Source: a virus
DNA: 64,000 bases
IMG/VR virus record: IMGVR_UViG_3300027743_000025
Span: 22,174 to 86,173 of that record
Direction: 5' to 3' (one strand)
The translations under genes were made by a program, and so were the position numbers. Shown piece by piece: positions 22,641-31,991 of the stretch; the first letter of the stretch is position 1; the number at the start of each line of letters is the position of its first letter. Below the pieces are notes generated by a model. That model made no database searches. It was not told where the DNA came from and saw nothing but the letters and a program-made list of their open reading frames with translations.

Positions 22641-23746
22641 CACTCATCCCCCAGGTCGGTCTTGGTAGCCAAGGTCGTCAAACTAGACGTACCTCCGGCC
22701 AACGGGGTGGTGATGCTCTGTATAATGTGGATTTCTGACTGTCCATCCTCCAGAATCATCTCAAAGGCATCCCCCGCCTCTGGATACATGAGCGGAAGCA
22801 GCTCCAGACCCACAGTGCGGGACTTGGCCAGGGCCAGTGCCAGGGCATTGTTAGCCATTGCCTGGCATTCAGCCGCCGTCCGGATGAACGGGCTGGTGAC
22901 GAATCTAGGCACCATGCCGAACGGGCCACCCCAGCGGGTAGGGGATTTTGATTCCACTCCTCCGACCATGAAGGGGTCGTAGGCAACCGCGAATGCCGGT
23001 TTGATAGCTGGATCAGTGGGCTGCGTTGTTGCCACCACTGCGTTGTACACAGCTGAGCGGTTGGACTCGATGGTAGGCATGACGATAACGCCGTTCTGGC
23101 CTACCTTCAGCTGAAACGCAGGGCCAGAGTTGCTGATATTGGGGATGTCCTTGATGATGAACCGCCCGGACCAGTCCACAAAGACCTCAGCGTCAACGCT
23201 CCGGGCCAGCGTGTCAACCGCTTCCCATCTCTCCCGATCCCAGGGCACTTGAGTCCTCACCCTGCCGTCTCTGGTGTTCATCGCGATGACCTCTGCTGAA
23301 GGTAGAACCTCAGTGATCAGTCCTGCGATAGAGGCTGTAGCCATGGAGTTGTACACCGGCATCCGAGGCGTAATGAACCGAGCGTCAATGATGTAGTTCT
23401 CCAGCCCGACACCTTTGATTGGCACCGTTCCCCGGCTGGTCGTGCGGCTTACGGTGTCAACTCGGAATTCCCCCAGCTGGAGCAGCTCATTGATACCGCC
23501 ACTGAGTCCCTTGTACACCTTGAACCGGCACTCCAGTGCGTCGATGTTCAGATTTTCCCACTGATTCAGGGCCACCTCGAAGTCGCATGTCAACCGGCTA
23601 TTGCTGCCGCGATCGCTGGTCAAAGAGCCACGTGTGAACTTCACATTCTCGACTGCCAGCACACCGTTCCGGTAGATGTCGATCTTGGTGGTGTATGTGT
23701 GGGAAAGCTGCACGGCCTCGCGGAACCCGTCACTGACAGGGATCAT
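22640..23746 (-). CDS. Tail-tip hub-like protein, 368 aa
   Basis: Start ATG 23746 (MIPVSDGF) with GGGGAG upstream and overlapping the stop of the gene above. The protein follows the pattern of the DUF5047/gp27-like tail hub: an N-terminal HTYTTKIDIYRNG domain, GVGLENYIIDARF, then a long beta-rich second domain. Such proteins connect the tail tube with the tip fibres. Confidence 0.75.
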   Translation of the reverse strand: MIPVSDGFREAVQLSHTYTTKIDIYRNGVLAVENVKFTRGSLTSDRGSNSRLTCDFEVALNQWENLNIDALECRFKVYKGLSGGINELLQLGEFRVDTVSRTTSRGTVPIKGVGLENYIIDARFITPRMPVYNSMATASIAGLITEVLPSAEVIAMNTRDGRVRTQVPWDRERWEAVDTLARSVDAEVFVDWSGRFIIKDIPNISNSGPAFQLKVGQNGVIVMPTIESNRSAVYNAVVATTQPTDPAIKPAFAVAYDPFMVGGVESKSPTRWGGPFGMVPRFVTSPFIRTAAECQAMANNALALALAKSRTVGLELLPLMYPEAGDAFEMILEDGQSEIHIIQSITTPLAGGTSSLTTLATKTDLGDE

Positions 23747-25509
23747 GGCGTCTCCCCCTGCGGACCCTGAGGAGGCACGCCAGCCAGCGCCCATCCGGTC
23801 GCCGCCTGCACAGTAGGGAGTCTCTCCGGCTTCGTGATGCGCGGAACGGCCGAGCGTCCGGGACGACTGAACGTCCCACTGCTACCGCCAGGTATGGTGA
23901 CATCGAGCCAGGTGCCGCTCTGAGCCAGCTCCCGCCAGCCGCCTGCCGCGTCCTTGACATCCTGCCAATCCGGGATGGTAGTTAGCGCGATCAAACCCTC
24001 TGGCGCCTCAACCTTGTCGATCGGCACAGCCCACGAGCGCTCCGGCCTCCGGTGGTCTTTAAAGACCCTATTCTCAACTAGGTTGCCACATGCGATATAC
24101 CAGTTGTTCTCTGGATATCTAGAATCAGTGTTCCTCAGGAAGAGAATGTGGCCAGGGGCAAATAGTCCTAGGACTCTTTCCCGCTCCTCCAGTGTATGGG
24201 TAAAAAACACCATGTCTGTCGATGCATCTATGCGCTTATCAGAGACAGCTACCTGATCGAACCGGTTGACAATCGGGTAGAGATCCTGCCGTGCAGCATA
24301 GGTGATGTCACCGATACGGATCAAACCGACCCACATGCCTAGAGCAGGAGCGATGGGATCCTGAAGGAAGATAGGAGAGCACGCTAGCAGAGCATCGCTG
24401 TAGTCCGGACCCAGCAGCTCACAGTCCGCATAGGACACCGTGACGCTAGGTCCGTAGTACGTGACAGCCCCGTTCGGCTCTATGACGATACTGTCGTCAT
24501 GACTGAATTCCGAGGTATCCGGAGCTGTATAGACGACATCAGCTGCCGTTGTGTTCCTGTCGATGTAGTTATTGATCGCAGGGTGGAAGGTGTTCCCTGC
24601 TCCTGTTGCGTCTCCGGCTTGGAGGATCTGAAGCTTGTCAAAGTACCAGACAGAGACTGACTCAGCTGAGCTTCCTCCGTGCGAGAGGGTCAGCACATTT
24701 GTGGAAGACGTTGCTGGTGCTGTGAACTCTGCCGCGAAGAAAACCCACTTGCCACGATCCCCCGGCCTAATGCCGATGATCTTGATGGGAGCCAGCACAA
24801 CAGCCCCATCGCCGCTAACAGCATTGATGGAGGCATACAGCGCGCCTATCTCAGTCAGAGGTTCGCCGCCGGCAGGGTTTACCAGGAGATCCGACCATGG
24901 CACCCCCGTGTCGCCTAGCTGGTCCCACGTCTGGGAAGCCTGGTCATACACGTTCTGCCAAAGCTGTCCAGCAGGGCTGATCACCTGAACGTAGCCTGTC
25001 AACCGGTACCGCTTGCCGGCCACCCAGCCAGGGGCGCCCCCAGTGTGCGAGAGCGGGATCGTGTAGAGGAGAGCCGGCTGCGCGTCAGTGGACACCCGCG
25101 CCATGCTTGTGCCGTTGAGCGGGGCAGAAGCCTCAGGGTCTGCACTGCCATCAACGTAGGTCAGGACATGAGGGGCGACCGTCTTCCAGTCCTCCGGAGC
25201 GGTCTGCGTGTCCTGATCAAACATGGGATTGGAGAGCAGCTGACGCTGGACGAACCTCTGAGCGTTGGCCGGCAAGGTCATCAACATGCGGTAGAACACA
25301 GGCTGGCCCAGTGGCATCTCTGAATCCTCGAACGGGGTCAAGCCCCCCGGGTTGACACCAGTCCTGACTCCGCCCCGGATAGTGACCCAGGACGACTCCA
25401 CCGTGGGCGTGACAGTGCGCTGCACGTTCACGTTGGTGTTCGGGTACTGCACGTCACCGGTCAGGATGGCCACCCCGCGCTGTGTGTTGATGTCGCACTC
25501 CAGTGACAT
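23743..25509 (-). CDS. Minor tail protein (distal tail-like), 588 aa
   Basis: It directly follows the tape measure, the usual place of the distal tail protein. The N-terminus (LECDINTQRGVAILTGDVQ) and the later jelly-roll-like segments (SVWYFDKLQILQAGDATG) fit a structural protein with a carbohydrate-binding-like insertion. It ends in a Pro/Gly tail. Exact family not certain. Confidence 0.75.
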   Translation of the reverse strand: MSLECDINTQRGVAILTGDVQYPNTNVNVQRTVTPTVESSWVTIRGGVRTGVNPGGLTPFEDSEMPLGQPVFYRMLMTLPANAQRFVQRQLLSNPMFDQDTQTAPEDWKTVAPHVLTYVDGSADPEASAPLNGTSMARVSTDAQPALLYTIPLSHTGGAPGWVAGKRYRLTGYVQVISPAGQLWQNVYDQASQTWDQLGDTGVPWSDLLVNPAGGEPLTEIGALYASINAVSGDGAVVLAPIKIIGIRPGDRGKWVFFAAEFTAPATSSTNVLTLSHGGSSAESVSVWYFDKLQILQAGDATGAGNTFHPAINNYIDRNTTAADVVYTAPDTSEFSHDDSIVIEPNGAVTYYGPSVTVSYADCELLGPDYSDALLACSPIFLQDPIAPALGMWVGLIRIGDITYAARQDLYPIVNRFDQVAVSDKRIDASTDMVFFTHTLEERERVLGLFAPGHILFLRNTDSRYPENNWYIACGNLVENRVFKDHRRPERSWAVPIDKVEAPEGLIALTTIPDWQDVKDAAGGWRELAQSGTWLDVTIPGGSSGTFSRPGRSAVPRITKPERLPTVQAATGWALAGVPPQGPQGETP

Positions 25510-25513
25510 GGCC

Positions 25514-27718
25514 CTACCTCCGTCCGGTCACGATCTGCTGCGCCAGGGTCTCGTTGTTTTCTTCGATCTTGGTATCAATGATGGCGTCCAGCTTCTCCTG
25601 GCCAATGTAGACGTTGACCGTAGTGGCACCCGCAGTGGCCGTGGCCACCTTGGTGGGATTGGAGGAGTCGGCCTGCGATGGTCCAGAGGATGGTGTGGGG
25701 ACCTGGCCGGTGCGGTTCATGAAGTTCAGCGCCCCGACACCCAGCGCCTTGACGGCTGCCGACCTCAGTACGAACTCCCCGTTGGACAAGTTCGTCGGGA
25801 TGCTGTCAGAGGTAGCCGTGCCTGGCCCCGTGATCAGGCCGCCTGTAGCTTTGTTCTTCTCTATCAGACGCTCAGCGTTGATCCTGGCAATAGAGCCTTC
25901 AACATCCCGGAGTCCACTAAGAACCTTACCGATGTTCACCTGCGCTGCCTCGATACCAACCTGAATCTGGACCTTGATCGGGTCATCTGGGAACTTACCA
26001 ATCTCCCTGGCTAGGCCGTTCAAGGAATCCCGAGCTGTGCCAGTAGCCCCAGCCGCGTTTAGAGCACCGGTAGTGAAAGACTTGAACCTCTTATCAGCTT
26101 CTGCCTTGCTGATTTTTCCAGCTTGCACTTCCCCCAGCAAGGCACTGGCAGCTGTCTTGATGCTAGCTTCAATGGTCTTGTAGTTGGCTTGGCCAGCCCT
26201 GGTCCTAATGTCCAGGGTCCTACCATTTTCCTTAATGGACTCGGTTATGTCGAGCCAAGCCTCATTGATTGCTAGCTGAGGATCCAAACTGGACTGAGTC
26301 GAAGATATCAGGTCCTTTTGGGCCTGAATGACATCCCTATACGCTTTTTCCTGGCCCTCTAGGCTAAGGGTGACCGGGTCAATCCCCTTCTTGATTGAAT
26401 CAGCAGCTGACTTGCCGACCGTGTCAAATCCTTTCCCAATGTCCTCAAGGGACTTTGAGTCAAATCCATCTATAGCACCTCCCATCCTGTTGACTGAGGC
26501 CGCCATTTCAGAGGTACCAGCCGTGGCGACTGCCAGCGCTGCCCGTGCAATGGGGTTCATTTTGTTGACTTTTTCGCCCCACTTGTCGAGCAATTCAATC
26601 AGCTTGATGCCTATGAGTATCAGGCCCAGAATGGACCGAGCTACAACCACCACGGCCGCGCCGAGGAAGCCCATGGCTATCTTGACTTCCTTGGAATGGT
26701 TGTTCATTTGCTCGAACACGGCAGCCAAGTCATGCCCGATGACATCGACGATCTCAATCAGGATTGGCAAGAACATCTCACTGCCCTTAATGAGGGCATC
26801 GAAGATCCTCGTGATAACCAGCTCAGCCCTTTGGAATGCACCAGAGATCTGATTGGCAACGTTTCCCAGAGGCTTCAGGTTGACTCTCCTAAGTATTCCC
26901 AGGAGAGCATCAGTAGCCGATCTAAGGACTCCCATCAGCGGGCCGCGTATAGGCTCAAGGGCGCTTAGTAGCCCCGCCATCAGATTTTGTCCAGCCTGCT
27001 GACCGGCAAGCTTGAACGTTGGATCCTTGCTGATCAGCAGGATCAGCGCACCGCCCACCAGCCCGGCTCCAGCAACAGCGCTCAGGTAACCAGCAATTCC
27101 AGTAACTAGGAACGATCCCAGGAGTGTCGCTGCCGCCGCGATCGCTGCCAATACTGGCGGCGATGTAAAGGATGAGATTAGCCCACGACCACCCAACAGC
27201 TCTGTGGTCATAGCCTGGCTAATGTTCGAGCCAATAGAGCCCAGCCCTGAGACGATCCCTGCTCCCAGCGATTTACCGGCAGTGACTCCTCTTTCTCTGG
27301 CCAGTGCTCCGCCGATGGATATATTAGAGGTGACGCGCGAAGCGAGGCTCTTTACCTGACTAACAAACCCAGCGACGAAAGAGTTACCGGAGATCCGGCC
27401 GTCCTTGTCTACCTTCCTCCGAACTTTCTCAGTTACATCACTGATGGATTTGACTACCGTCTGGGAAGAGTTTTTGATGCCATTAGAAATGCCCTTAGTG
27501 ACATTCTTACCTATTTTATCTCCAGTCTGCTTAAGATCAGGTGAAGAGGAGACTCCCTTAGCAATACTCTTTCCAGCATCCTTGCCCACTGCTTCAGCTG
27601 CTTTGTCTATGTCTTTCTTTGCATCCTTAAGCGAACCCTCCACGGTCTTTTTGATATCATCGCTGACCTTGCTGGAGATCAGCTTGACCCTGATATAAGC
27701 AGTGCCAACGATTGCCAT
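25514..27718 (-). CDS. Tape measure protein, 734 aa
   Basis: Long helical protein with Lys/Ala/Ser-rich coiled coil in the first 130 residues, hydrophobic Gly/Ala segments about residues 185-240 and 345-370 of the type that reach the host membrane, and a Gln/Asn-rich second half. It directly follows the frameshifted chaperone, the hallmark position. About 1.5 angstrom per residue would predict a tail of about 110 nm. Confidence 0.9.
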   Translation of the reverse strand: MAIVGTAYIRVKLISSKVSDDIKKTVEGSLKDAKKDIDKAAEAVGKDAGKSIAKGVSSSPDLKQTGDKIGKNVTKGISNGIKNSSQTVVKSISDVTEKVRRKVDKDGRISGNSFVAGFVSQVKSLASRVTSNISIGGALARERGVTAGKSLGAGIVSGLGSIGSNISQAMTTELLGGRGLISSFTSPPVLAAIAAAATLLGSFLVTGIAGYLSAVAGAGLVGGALILLISKDPTFKLAGQQAGQNLMAGLLSALEPIRGPLMGVLRSATDALLGILRRVNLKPLGNVANQISGAFQRAELVITRIFDALIKGSEMFLPILIEIVDVIGHDLAAVFEQMNNHSKEVKIAMGFLGAAVVVVARSILGLILIGIKLIELLDKWGEKVNKMNPIARAALAVATAGTSEMAASVNRMGGAIDGFDSKSLEDIGKGFDTVGKSAADSIKKGIDPVTLSLEGQEKAYRDVIQAQKDLISSTQSSLDPQLAINEAWLDITESIKENGRTLDIRTRAGQANYKTIEASIKTAASALLGEVQAGKISKAEADKRFKSFTTGALNAAGATGTARDSLNGLAREIGKFPDDPIKVQIQVGIEAAQVNIGKVLSGLRDVEGSIARINAERLIEKNKATGGLITGPGTATSDSIPTNLSNGEFVLRSAAVKALGVGALNFMNRTGQVPTPSSGPSQADSSNPTKVATATAGATTVNVYIGQEKLDAIIDTKIEENNETLAQQIVTGRR

Positions 27719-27725
27719 GGAGTGT

Positions 27726-28318
27726 TCACCTCATCCGTCTTCCCCAAAGGTGCGGCGGGACGTTCTGTAGATCTTCAATAATCTCAGCCTGATCGCTGCT
27801 TGCTGTCTTCTCTAGTCTGGCCATCTCTGTCCAGAATCTCTCTTTGCGTTCTGCTATCTCCGGACCATCAACGAACTTTTTCTCCAGCCAGTGCTCTACT
27901 ACTGAGAAAGCGCGGGCTGCGTCGAGCGTGAGTAGGTCAAGACCTCGGGAGAGGCACCATCCGTCGAGTTGCTTCCATCGGAGGTTGCCTGTGACGTAGA
28001 TTCCGAGGTCTCTCCAGTAGGGCGGGCCGTGTAGACCTCCGAGAGCCAGTTGATGATTTCCATCAACGTGCTAAGAGGGATAGCTTTGTTAGGATCGTTG
28101 ATCATCTCGTTGAAAAGATCTAGAGAATCCGGTTCGAGAGCAGTAGCAAAGAACATCCGGATAGTCTTGATAGAAGACTCAGACTCGTCTTCACTGTTAG
28201 CGCCGATAGCGAGAATCACCCCCGCTGCCATTCTCGGCCGGCAGTAGAACTTCACCCCTTCAAGATCGAAAGACACAGGGTCCTTAGCCTGTGCCACTGC
28301 GAACACTTTGTGCGCCAT
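27726..28318 (-). CDS. Tail assembly chaperone, frameshifted long form
   Basis: The frame of the short chaperone is followed, in the -1 frame, by an open frame ending at 27726. This frame is open from 28070 (a TAG closes it at 28071-28073) and encodes a very protein-like sequence, with PPYWRDLGIYVTGNLRW, then WKQLDGWCL, AARAFSVVEHWLEKK and ending WGRRMR. A -1 slip between about 28070 and 28021 would join the two, giving the gpG/gpGT pair of long-tailed phages that coats the tape measure protein. I do not see a canonical X-XXY-YYZ heptamer in that interval. Confidence 0.75.
27899..28318 (-). CDS. Tail assembly chaperone, short form, 139 aa
   Basis: Unshifted product upstream of the tape measure gene. 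Residues 1-100 form the folded part (FDLEGVKFYCRP and a helical domain with DSLDLFNEMIND), and the last 40 residues are Ser/Thr/Gly-rich as usual when read through in the wrong frame beyond the slip. See the long form for the frame that continues it. Confidence 0.85.
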   Translation of the reverse strand: MAHKVFAVAQAKDPVSFDLEGVKFYCRPRMAAGVILAIGANSEDESESSIKTIRMFFATALEPDSLDLFNEMINDPNKAIPLSTLMEIINWLSEVYTARPTGETSESTSQATSDGSNSTDGASPEVLTYSRSTQPALSQ

Positions 28319-28328
28319 CTCATCTCCA

Positions 28329-28541
28329 TCAATCTTCTGTATCCGGGTAGTGCCACGAACCCACCCGGTGCTTGTTGGTGTCGTACGGACTCTTCGTAGA
28401 GAAGAACATGTTGTCCGACCGGCTCACTGCCAGGTCAGCAATCTTGTCGTCCCCGTACAGTCGGGAGATCACTGCCGCGCGGCAGTAGGTGACCTCATAC
28501 TCGAAGTCGCGCTCTACGTAGTGGACCTCTTGGCCGTTCAT
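28329..28541 (-). CDS. Small head-tail joining region protein, 70 aa
   Basis: No known motif; charged and aromatic (EVHYVERDFEYEVTYCRAAV). Position between the gp10-like protein and the tail chaperone suggests a minor tail or connector role. Co-directional and nearly touching both neighbours. Confidence 0.7.
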   Translation of the reverse strand: MNGQEVHYVERDFEYEVTYCRAAVISRLYGDDKIADLAVSRSDNMFFSTKSPYDTNKHRVGSWHYPDTED

Positions 28542-28542
28542 G

Positions 28543-28968
28543 TCAACCGCCCCTCTCCCACATCCCCAGCGCCCGCCGGAACCCGCGCTCCACGTAGTGG
28601 ACCGCCGGGTTACCGGGGTGGCTGACCTTGGAGAAGTAGACGACCGCGCCGACCTTGGCCCAGTAGAACTTGAGTCTGGCGTTGGGGTTAGGGCTGCGCG
28701 GTCGGATCACGTGTGCCCGGCCACCCTGATCCTGAGCCGCCGAGTAGCCAACGCTGGCCCCTGCATCAAAATAGATGCCGGACTGCGTGCGACCTTTCTT
28801 ATAGCTCATGCTTTTGGCTAGGCCGCCGTGCCGTTTCGGGGCCATGCCAGCCATCCGAAAGACTGACTCCTTGGCCAGCCGCTCGAAGCGCCGGCCGACC
28901 TCGCCCTGCCATCCCAGGAACGCGCGTAGCGCCGGCTGATCTAGGACCACCCACACGTCTTTGGCCAT
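28543..28968 (-). CDS. HK97 gp10-like tail completion protein, 141 aa
   Basis: Size, basic helical start and the ending NPAVHYVERGFRRAL fit the HK97 gp10/neck protein family that caps the tail at the head interface. The order connector, this gene, chaperone, tape measure is the normal actinophage order. Confidence 0.75.
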   Translation of the reverse strand: MAKDVWVVLDQPALRAFLGWQGEVGRRFERLAKESVFRMAGMAPKRHGGLAKSMSYKKGRTQSGIYFDAGASVGYSAAQDQGGRAHVIRPRSPNPNARLKFYWAKVGAVVYFSKVSHPGNPAVHYVERGFRRALGMWERGG

Positions 28969-28969
28969 G

Positions 28970-29494
28970 TCACACCGCCCCGGCTGCTGGCAGGTTGAGT
29001 ATCAGCTCCACCGTCTGGAGGCCACCCTGAGGCGCATGCGTGATGACCTGCAACTCCGGGCCGATCTCGCCAACGGTTGACACGACGCACAGCATGGCCT
29101 CCGCGTCGGCTGAGGAGATCTGAGCCGCCTCGCGCTGCTTGGCCACGGGGGGTGTGCCGCCGTTCTTGGTCGGGACGGCCGGTGTGCAGCGGGTCACCAG
29201 ACAGCTGAAGTTGGCCAGCCAGCGGAAGGCGTCGCACATGATCGTGCCATCCCACACGGGGGTCGGCACCCAGCCGGAGAAGACGACGGCCGCCTGCTCG
29301 CAGTCCTGCACGATGGGCGACATGTAGACGATCTTGCGCTCCGGGAGTGTGAGCCCACGCCCGAGGAAGCAGGTCTCCATCCTGGCCAGCAGCGCGTCAG
29401 CCATCCCGTAAAGCGTGTCCGGGAACGGGGTTTGGATGGCCTCGTTGAGGTTCACAAAGTCGCCTGTGCGGCGATAGACCGGTGGGGTGGTCAT
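28970..29494 (-). CDS. Tail terminator / head-tail connector protein, 174 aa
   Basis: Contains the phrase VYMSPIVQDCEQAAVVFSGW and LVTRCTPAVP that recur in actinophage neck proteins next to gp10-like genes. A tail terminator role is inferred from position. It overlaps the next connector gene by 4 bp. Confidence 0.65.
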   Translation of the reverse strand: MTTPPVYRRTGDFVNLNEAIQTPFPDTLYGMADALLARMETCFLGRGLTLPERKIVYMSPIVQDCEQAAVVFSGWVPTPVWDGTIMCDAFRWLANFSCLVTRCTPAVPTKNGGTPPVAKQREAAQISSADAEAMLCVVSTVGEIGPELQVITHAPQGGLQTVELILNLPAAGAV

Positions 29495-30261
29495 AGCGGA
29501 TTCACCACCGGCGGAGGCTCAGCGAAGGTGGCCGTCCGCACGCAGACAGCCACGCCGGGAGGAGAGTCGGGGGTGTAGACGGCCGAAGGCCGCCGCGCCT
29601 TGTCCGGGTTAAACGGAGCCAGGAAAGAGTCAACCCGGGCCAGCCCGGTGAACCCCTTGTCCAGGAAGGTCTGCGGGTCGATGACCGTGTAGGAGATCCC
29701 CTCCCGGTTGACAGAGGTAACCCGATCAGGGAGCTGACACTCGTCGTCCCCGATGATCCCCAGATACAGCTCATGGGCGAAGATCAGGAGCGCCCGGCGG
29801 GCCGCCCTGGTGATGGTTGACCCGAACCGGTAGGCCATCTTGACCATGAACGTCTCGCGTGGCTCACAGCCGCACGCGCCCATCATCCAGCCCAGATTGC
29901 AGTGCTTCTCATTGAAGTAGACATCCTGCCCGACCAGGCAGGGAGTCCAGGGGAGCGGCACCGTGGGATCTCCGTCTGTGCCGCATACCCAGTAGACGCC
30001 GGTCACCTCGCGCAGTGGCCGGAAGGTCGGTGTCAACCGGTGCACCCGAGGCGTAGCCATGTAGTCCTCTTCAGCGCAGCCGGCCGGATGCAGCTTGAAG
30101 CCGGAGAGGCGCATGAGCACCTCTCCGGCTATAGCAATGGCCTCTGCGATGTCCTCGGCCTCGGCCGGCGTAGGGAAGATCTCCAAGTCCGGAGCAGGGA
30201 GTCGTGTCCCGTGCCAGACAGCGGCGATGACGGAAGGGTCCTTAGGGTCTACCCAGAGCAT
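29491..30261 (-). CDS. Head-to-tail adaptor protein, 256 aa
   Basis: The C-terminal half has the family's characteristic run LPDRVTSVNREGISYTVIDP then QTFLDKGFTGLARVD and PFNPDKARRPSAVYTPD, seen in many actinophage head-tail adaptors. The N-terminal helix-rich part with EDIAEAIAIAGEVLMRLSG matches the gp6-like fold. It forms the ring below the portal. Confidence 0.85.
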   Translation of the reverse strand: MLWVDPKDPSVIAAVWHGTRLPAPDLEIFPTPAEAEDIAEAIAIAGEVLMRLSGFKLHPAGCAEEDYMATPRVHRLTPTFRPLREVTGVYWVCGTDGDPTVPLPWTPCLVGQDVYFNEKHCNLGWMMGACGCEPRETFMVKMAYRFGSTITRAARRALLIFAHELYLGIIGDDECQLPDRVTSVNREGISYTVIDPQTFLDKGFTGLARVDSFLAPFNPDKARRPSAVYTPDSPPGVAVCVRTATFAEPPPVVNPL

Positions 30262-30296
30262 TTCAGCCCTCCCGTCATCGCCATCAACCTGCTGCC

Positions 30297-31949
30297 TTAC
30301 ATGTTGCTGGTGCCGCGCCTCGCCCTACTCGTGCTAGGCGTAGTTCCCGTGGCCGGCGTGGGCGGCGTGCTGCTGCCCGTGTTCGGCGGGATCTCGTCAT
30401 TGCTCGGACCAGGGTTGACCGGGCCAGTGCTAGGCGCCGGAGTCGGCTCCAGCGTCAGGCCAGGCTCCGGGGCCGGAGTCTCCGTGCCACCACCGCCGGT
30501 CGTCGGCGTCGGAGGGGGAGGCGTAGTAGGCTCGCCGCCGCCGGAAGTAGGTCCGGCTTCCGGACCTTCCTCGCCGCCGGCCGCCTGTGCCCCGAAAGCC
30601 GCCGTTCCAGGTGCCCAAGCTGTGCCCGTCCAGTTGAAGTCGAACGTTCCGACCGTGAACGTCTGGCCAGTGGTCCACGCAGCCGGCAGAGCAGGGGCGT
30701 ACCCGAGCCCGGACAGCTTGTCCGCGTTGGTCTGGTCAGATGCCGTGATCGTCGTTTCGGCACTGAACGTGTCGCTAGGTTCGACAGCTTCCTTGACCGG
30801 GCCGGCGTACAAGACCCAAGTGCTGCCATTCCAAGAGACCTGGTCGGTAGTCAGCTGCGCATACTGGTCAGCCAACCACTGAGTGGTCGGGTTGGCCGTG
30901 ACAGCCGGCACCATGGCCAGCAGCTCCGCCAACGTGTCCGGAACTGCCGCGTTTGCCGGGACCTTCGTGGCCGGGCGACCGGCGTTGAAGGCTGTCAGAA
31001 CTGGCGGAACTGCGCCAGCTACCCAAGCAGTGCCATCCCAATGTGCCTGCGAACCATCGGCAAGAAGCACGTACTGGCCAGCAGTCCACGGAGCACTGTT
31101 GCCCAGCGGGCCGAGAGCCTGAAGGGCTGCCAGATCCGCCGGCCGCGTTGCATTGACCGGAGACAGCGTTGCCGGCGTGCCAGCCACGATCGCGACGACC
31201 GGGATACCGAGGTTAGCGAAGCAACCACGGAGCCCTACCGGAGCGTTCGTAGCCCGCGCGTAGGCATACACACGGTCCGCGTACTGCGGAAACTTCCAGT
31301 CAAATGCTCCAGACACGGGAGCCGGGGAAACTCCAGCAAGGTCCAGGTTCGGGCCAGTGCCGTAGTTCATGTTTCCCGTACCTACTCCAGTGAAGACAGT
31401 AGCCAGATTCCCGTTCTCGACTACCCGGTCCCCATCAAGCCGGAGCTTGACCGAGGGGAAGAGGTAATCCCAGTAGGGGCACTGATTAGCTGATTTTCCG
31501 TTGACGATCGCAGATGCCCAGACGCGAAGGGCAACCCCGTTTGGGTTAGCCTCCACACCAGTTTTCTCGGCTGCGTAGCCAACCGCGTGGAGGTCATCAG
31601 GCAAAGCACCGGGGAGCGGGCAAAGCGCCCCGGTGCTGTCCACAATGACCTCTCCACCGACCAGCATCTGGGTGAGCACCGGGTCCGGGTCACACAGCTC
31701 AAGGCCGATAGTCGTGTTCTTCAGGGTGTCAGGAAGCTTGTACGTGACGCAGATTTCACCAGCTGCGTTGATGATCTCGATCTCATCGCCCTCGACGTAC
31801 ACGGGGGTGAACGTGAAGGAGATATAGCCACCGGTCAAGTAATTGTCACACTCGCTACCCGACAGGGGAGCACCGTCCGGTCCGAGTCGCGTCGCCATAA
31901 GCGCTACGCCACGGACTGAAGCGGCATTGTCCTGTGTGTACTTAGCCAC
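30297..31949 (-). CDS. Major tail tube protein with C-terminal beta repeats, 550 aa
   Basis: Residues 1-250 follow the actinophage major tail protein pattern: ECDNYLTGGYISFTFTP, then NAAGEICVTYK, LELCDPDPVLTQML and VRLWASAIVNGK-like segments. Residues 255-450 hold three diverged repeats each ending W-x-GTAW (HWDGTAW, SWNGSTW, NWTGTAW), probably surface-displayed Ig- or chitin-binding-like beta modules. The last 90 residues are Pro/Thr/Gly-rich. Start is GTG 31949 after AAGGAGAG. Its place between capsid and adaptor, instead of after the neck genes, is unusual. Confidence 0.75.
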   Translation of the reverse strand: MAKYTQDNAASVRGVALMATRLGPDGAPLSGSECDNYLTGGYISFTFTPVYVEGDEIEIINAAGEICVTYKLPDTLKNTTIGLELCDPDPVLTQMLVGGEVIVDSTGALCPLPGALPDDLHAVGYAAEKTGVEANPNGVALRVWASAIVNGKSANQCPYWDYLFPSVKLRLDGDRVVENGNLATVFTGVGTGNMNYGTGPNLDLAGVSPAPVSGAFDWKFPQYADRVYAYARATNAPVGLRGCFANLGIPVVAIVAGTPATLSPVNATRPADLAALQALGPLGNSAPWTAGQYVLLADGSQAHWDGTAWVAGAVPPVLTAFNAGRPATKVPANAAVPDTLAELLAMVPAVTANPTTQWLADQYAQLTTDQVSWNGSTWVLYAGPVKEAVEPSDTFSAETTITASDQTNADKLSGLGYAPALPAAWTTGQTFTVGTFDFNWTGTAWAPGTAAFGAQAAGGEEGPEAGPTSGGGEPTTPPPPTPTTGGGGTETPAPEPGLTLEPTPAPSTGPVNPGPSNDEIPPNTGSSTPPTPATGTTPSTSRARRGTSNM

Positions 31950-31991
31950 TTCACTCTCCTTGTCTCGTCACCGTCGCTGACTGCCGACCGG

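Noticed and set aside
29902-30882. 326-residue rightward open frame
   Set aside because: Antisense to the adaptor and major tail genes; Pro/Val/Gly low complexity that mirrors the tail protein's repeats.
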